A DNA stretch of 44,262 nucleotides from Stomatobaculum sp. (lineage in GTDB: Bacteria; Bacillota_A; Clostridia; Lachnospirales; Lachnospiraceae): contig JAFSYO010000157.1 in NCBI GenBank assembly GCA_017449925.1, positions 1 through 44,262 of the forward strand. Reading direction: 5' to 3'. Below are positions 43,132-44,262 of the stretch, one piece after another. Both the position numbers and the translations under genes were made by a program. Positions within the stretch are counted from its first letter, which is position 1. Every line of letters begins with the position of its first letter. A model generated the notes under the pieces. That model did no database searches. It was not told where the DNA came from and saw only the letters and a program-made list of their open reading frames with translations.

Positions 43132-44262
43132 ATGAGCAATTATGTCGAGAGAGTCATCGCTGAAGTTAAGGAAAAGTACGCAACCGAGCCGGAATTCGTA
43201 CAGACTGTCGAAGAAGTTTATTCTTCTGTCAGCCCGCTGATCGAGGCACATCCGGAGTACGAAGAGAATGCGATCCTTGAGAGAATGGTCATCCCGGAGA
43301 GAGTCGTGATGTTCCGTGTTCCGTGGGAGGATGACAAGGGCGATCTTCACGTCAACACCGGCTACAGAGTCCAGTACAACAGCGCGATCGGACCGTACAA
43401 GGGCGGCCTCCGTTTTGCTCCTTCCGTAAATATGTCCATCATCAAGTTCCTGGGCTTCGAGCAGACCTTTAAGGATGCTCTGTCCACCCTGCCGATCGGC
43501 GGCGCAAAGGGCGGATCCGACTTCGATCCGAACGGCAAGTCCGACAAGGAAGTCCAGAGATTCTGCGCATCCTTCATGCAGGGCCTGTTCCGCTTCATCG
43601 GACCGGATGTTGACTGCCCGGCAGGCGACCTGGGTGTCGGCGCCCGTGAGATCGGCTATCTGTTCGGCGCATGGAGAAGACTGACCGGTTCCTATGCGAA
43701 CGGCGCTCTTTCCGGCAAGGACCCGCTGTTCGGCGGCTCCGCATTCCGTCCGGAAGCTACCGGCTTCGGCGCAGTTTACTATCTTGAGGAAGTCCTGAAG
43801 CACGAGAACGATCCGATCGAGGGCAAGAGAGTTGCTCTGGCCGGCTTCGGAAACGTCTCCTGGGGTGTCGCCAGAAAGCTCGCCGAGCTCGGCGCGAAGG
43901 CTGTTACCCTGTCCGGCCCGGACGGCTACATCTATGATCCGGACGGCATCACCACCGACGAGAAGATCGAGTACATGCTCGAGATGAGAGCTTCCGGCCG
44001 CAACAAAGTTCAGGATTATGCTGACAAGTTCGGCGTTGAGTTCTTCCCGGGCCAGAAGCCGTGGGGCCAGAAGGGCGTCGACATCATCATGCCGTGCGCT
44101 ACCCAGAACGATGTCAACATGGACGAGGCTAAGAAGATCGTCGCCAACGGCGTGAAGTACTACATCGAAGTCGCTAACATGCCCACCACCAACGATGCTC
44201 TCCGTTTCCTGATGGATCAGAAGAACATGATCGTTGCTCCGTCCAAGGCAGTCAACTGCGGC
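43132..44262 (+). CDS. gdhA: Glutamate dehydrogenase, 3' end beyond the window
   Basis: The first 377 codons of a hexameric glutamate dehydrogenase, which is usually about 445 residues, so roughly the last 70 are missing. It interconverts glutamate and 2-oxoglutarate plus ammonia. The reading frame is open to the window edge. GPYKGGLRF with the substrate-binding Lys, the catalytic Lys in PIGGAKGGSDFDP, the PAGDLGVG motif and the dinucleotide fold ALAGFGNVSWG are visible. AAAGGAGG precedes the ATG. Clostridial enzymes of this type use NAD or NADP; the cofactor is not decided here. Its place after glutamate import genes under a GlnK/GlnL system suggests use in glutamate catabolism. Confidence 0.96.
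   Translation, partial: MSNYVERVIAEVKEKYATEPEFVQTVEEVYSSVSPLIEAHPEYEENAILERMVIPERVVMFRVPWEDDKGDLHVNTGYRVQYNSAIGPYKGGLRFAPSVNMSIIKFLGFEQTFKDALSTLPIGGAKGGSDFDPNGKSDKEVQRFCASFMQGLFRFIGPDVDCPAGDLGVGAREIGYLFGAWRRLTGSYANGALSGKDPLFGGSAFRPEATGFGAVYYLEEVLKHENDPIEGKRVALAGFGNVSWGVARKLAELGAKAVTLSGPDGYIYDPDGITTDEKIEYMLEMRASGRNKVQDYADKFGVEFFPGQKPWGQKGVDIIMPCATQNDVNMDEAKKIVANGVKYYIEVANMPTTNDALRFLMDQKNMIVAPSKAVNCG

Overview
The window looks like chromosome from a GC-rich anaerobic Firmicute, most likely class Clostridia (perhaps Lachnospiraceae). The reasons are AGGAGG-type ribosome binding sites before almost every gene, some TTG and GTG starts, a ferredoxin-rich [FeFe] hydrogenase, formate-tetrahydrofolate ligase, a GlnK/GlnL-type two-component system and a clostridial-style hexameric glutamate dehydrogenase. 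I found no rRNA, tRNA, CRISPR array, intact insertion sequence or prophage. The high GC at third codon positions produces many long antisense open frames, which I treat as shadows.

Left part (1-13.9 kb): a heterodimeric ABC exporter pair with one degenerate ATP site, purine nucleoside phosphorylase (deoD) and a monomeric [FeFe] hydrogenase all lie on the minus strand. fhs is divergent from the hydrogenase. A 438-bp repeat-bearing gap follows, then a minus-strand operon with a polar amino-acid ABC importer (binding protein, permease, ATPase) and an M20 amidohydrolase, then two small unknown genes.

Middle (13.9-21.9 kb): a nuclease-like/helicase fusion (DUF2075-like), an ATP-grasp ligase, a short KdpD-like kinase with a KdpE-like regulator, a structured intergenic element, and a ketodeoxygluconate module. 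That module has KdgK and a KDPG aldolase fused to a VOC domain. It is divergent from a GntR/FCD regulator, with three GTATAC operators between them.

Core of interest (22-38 kb): one long plus-strand run, probably an operon. It encodes CDP-glucose 4,6-dehydratase, an RfbH-type 3-dehydratase and a GHMP sugar kinase. Two tandem colinear 1629-residue proteins follow, each combining an HD phosphohydrolase domain, helical repeats, a NadD/cytidylyltransferase-like domain, a GNAT-like region and a phosphoribosyltransferase-like C-terminus. A divergent lactate/malate dehydrogenase-like protein and a two-domain flavodoxin-like iron-sulfur protein complete the run. This is the best candidate for an undescribed system.

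Right end (38.1-44.3 kb): a glutamate module. A GlnK-like kinase and GlnL/YcbB-like regulator precede a TAXI-type binding protein, a GltS sodium/glutamate symporter and gdhA, which runs off the window. Three tandem 10-bp repeats upstream of the TAXI gene look like the regulator's binding site.
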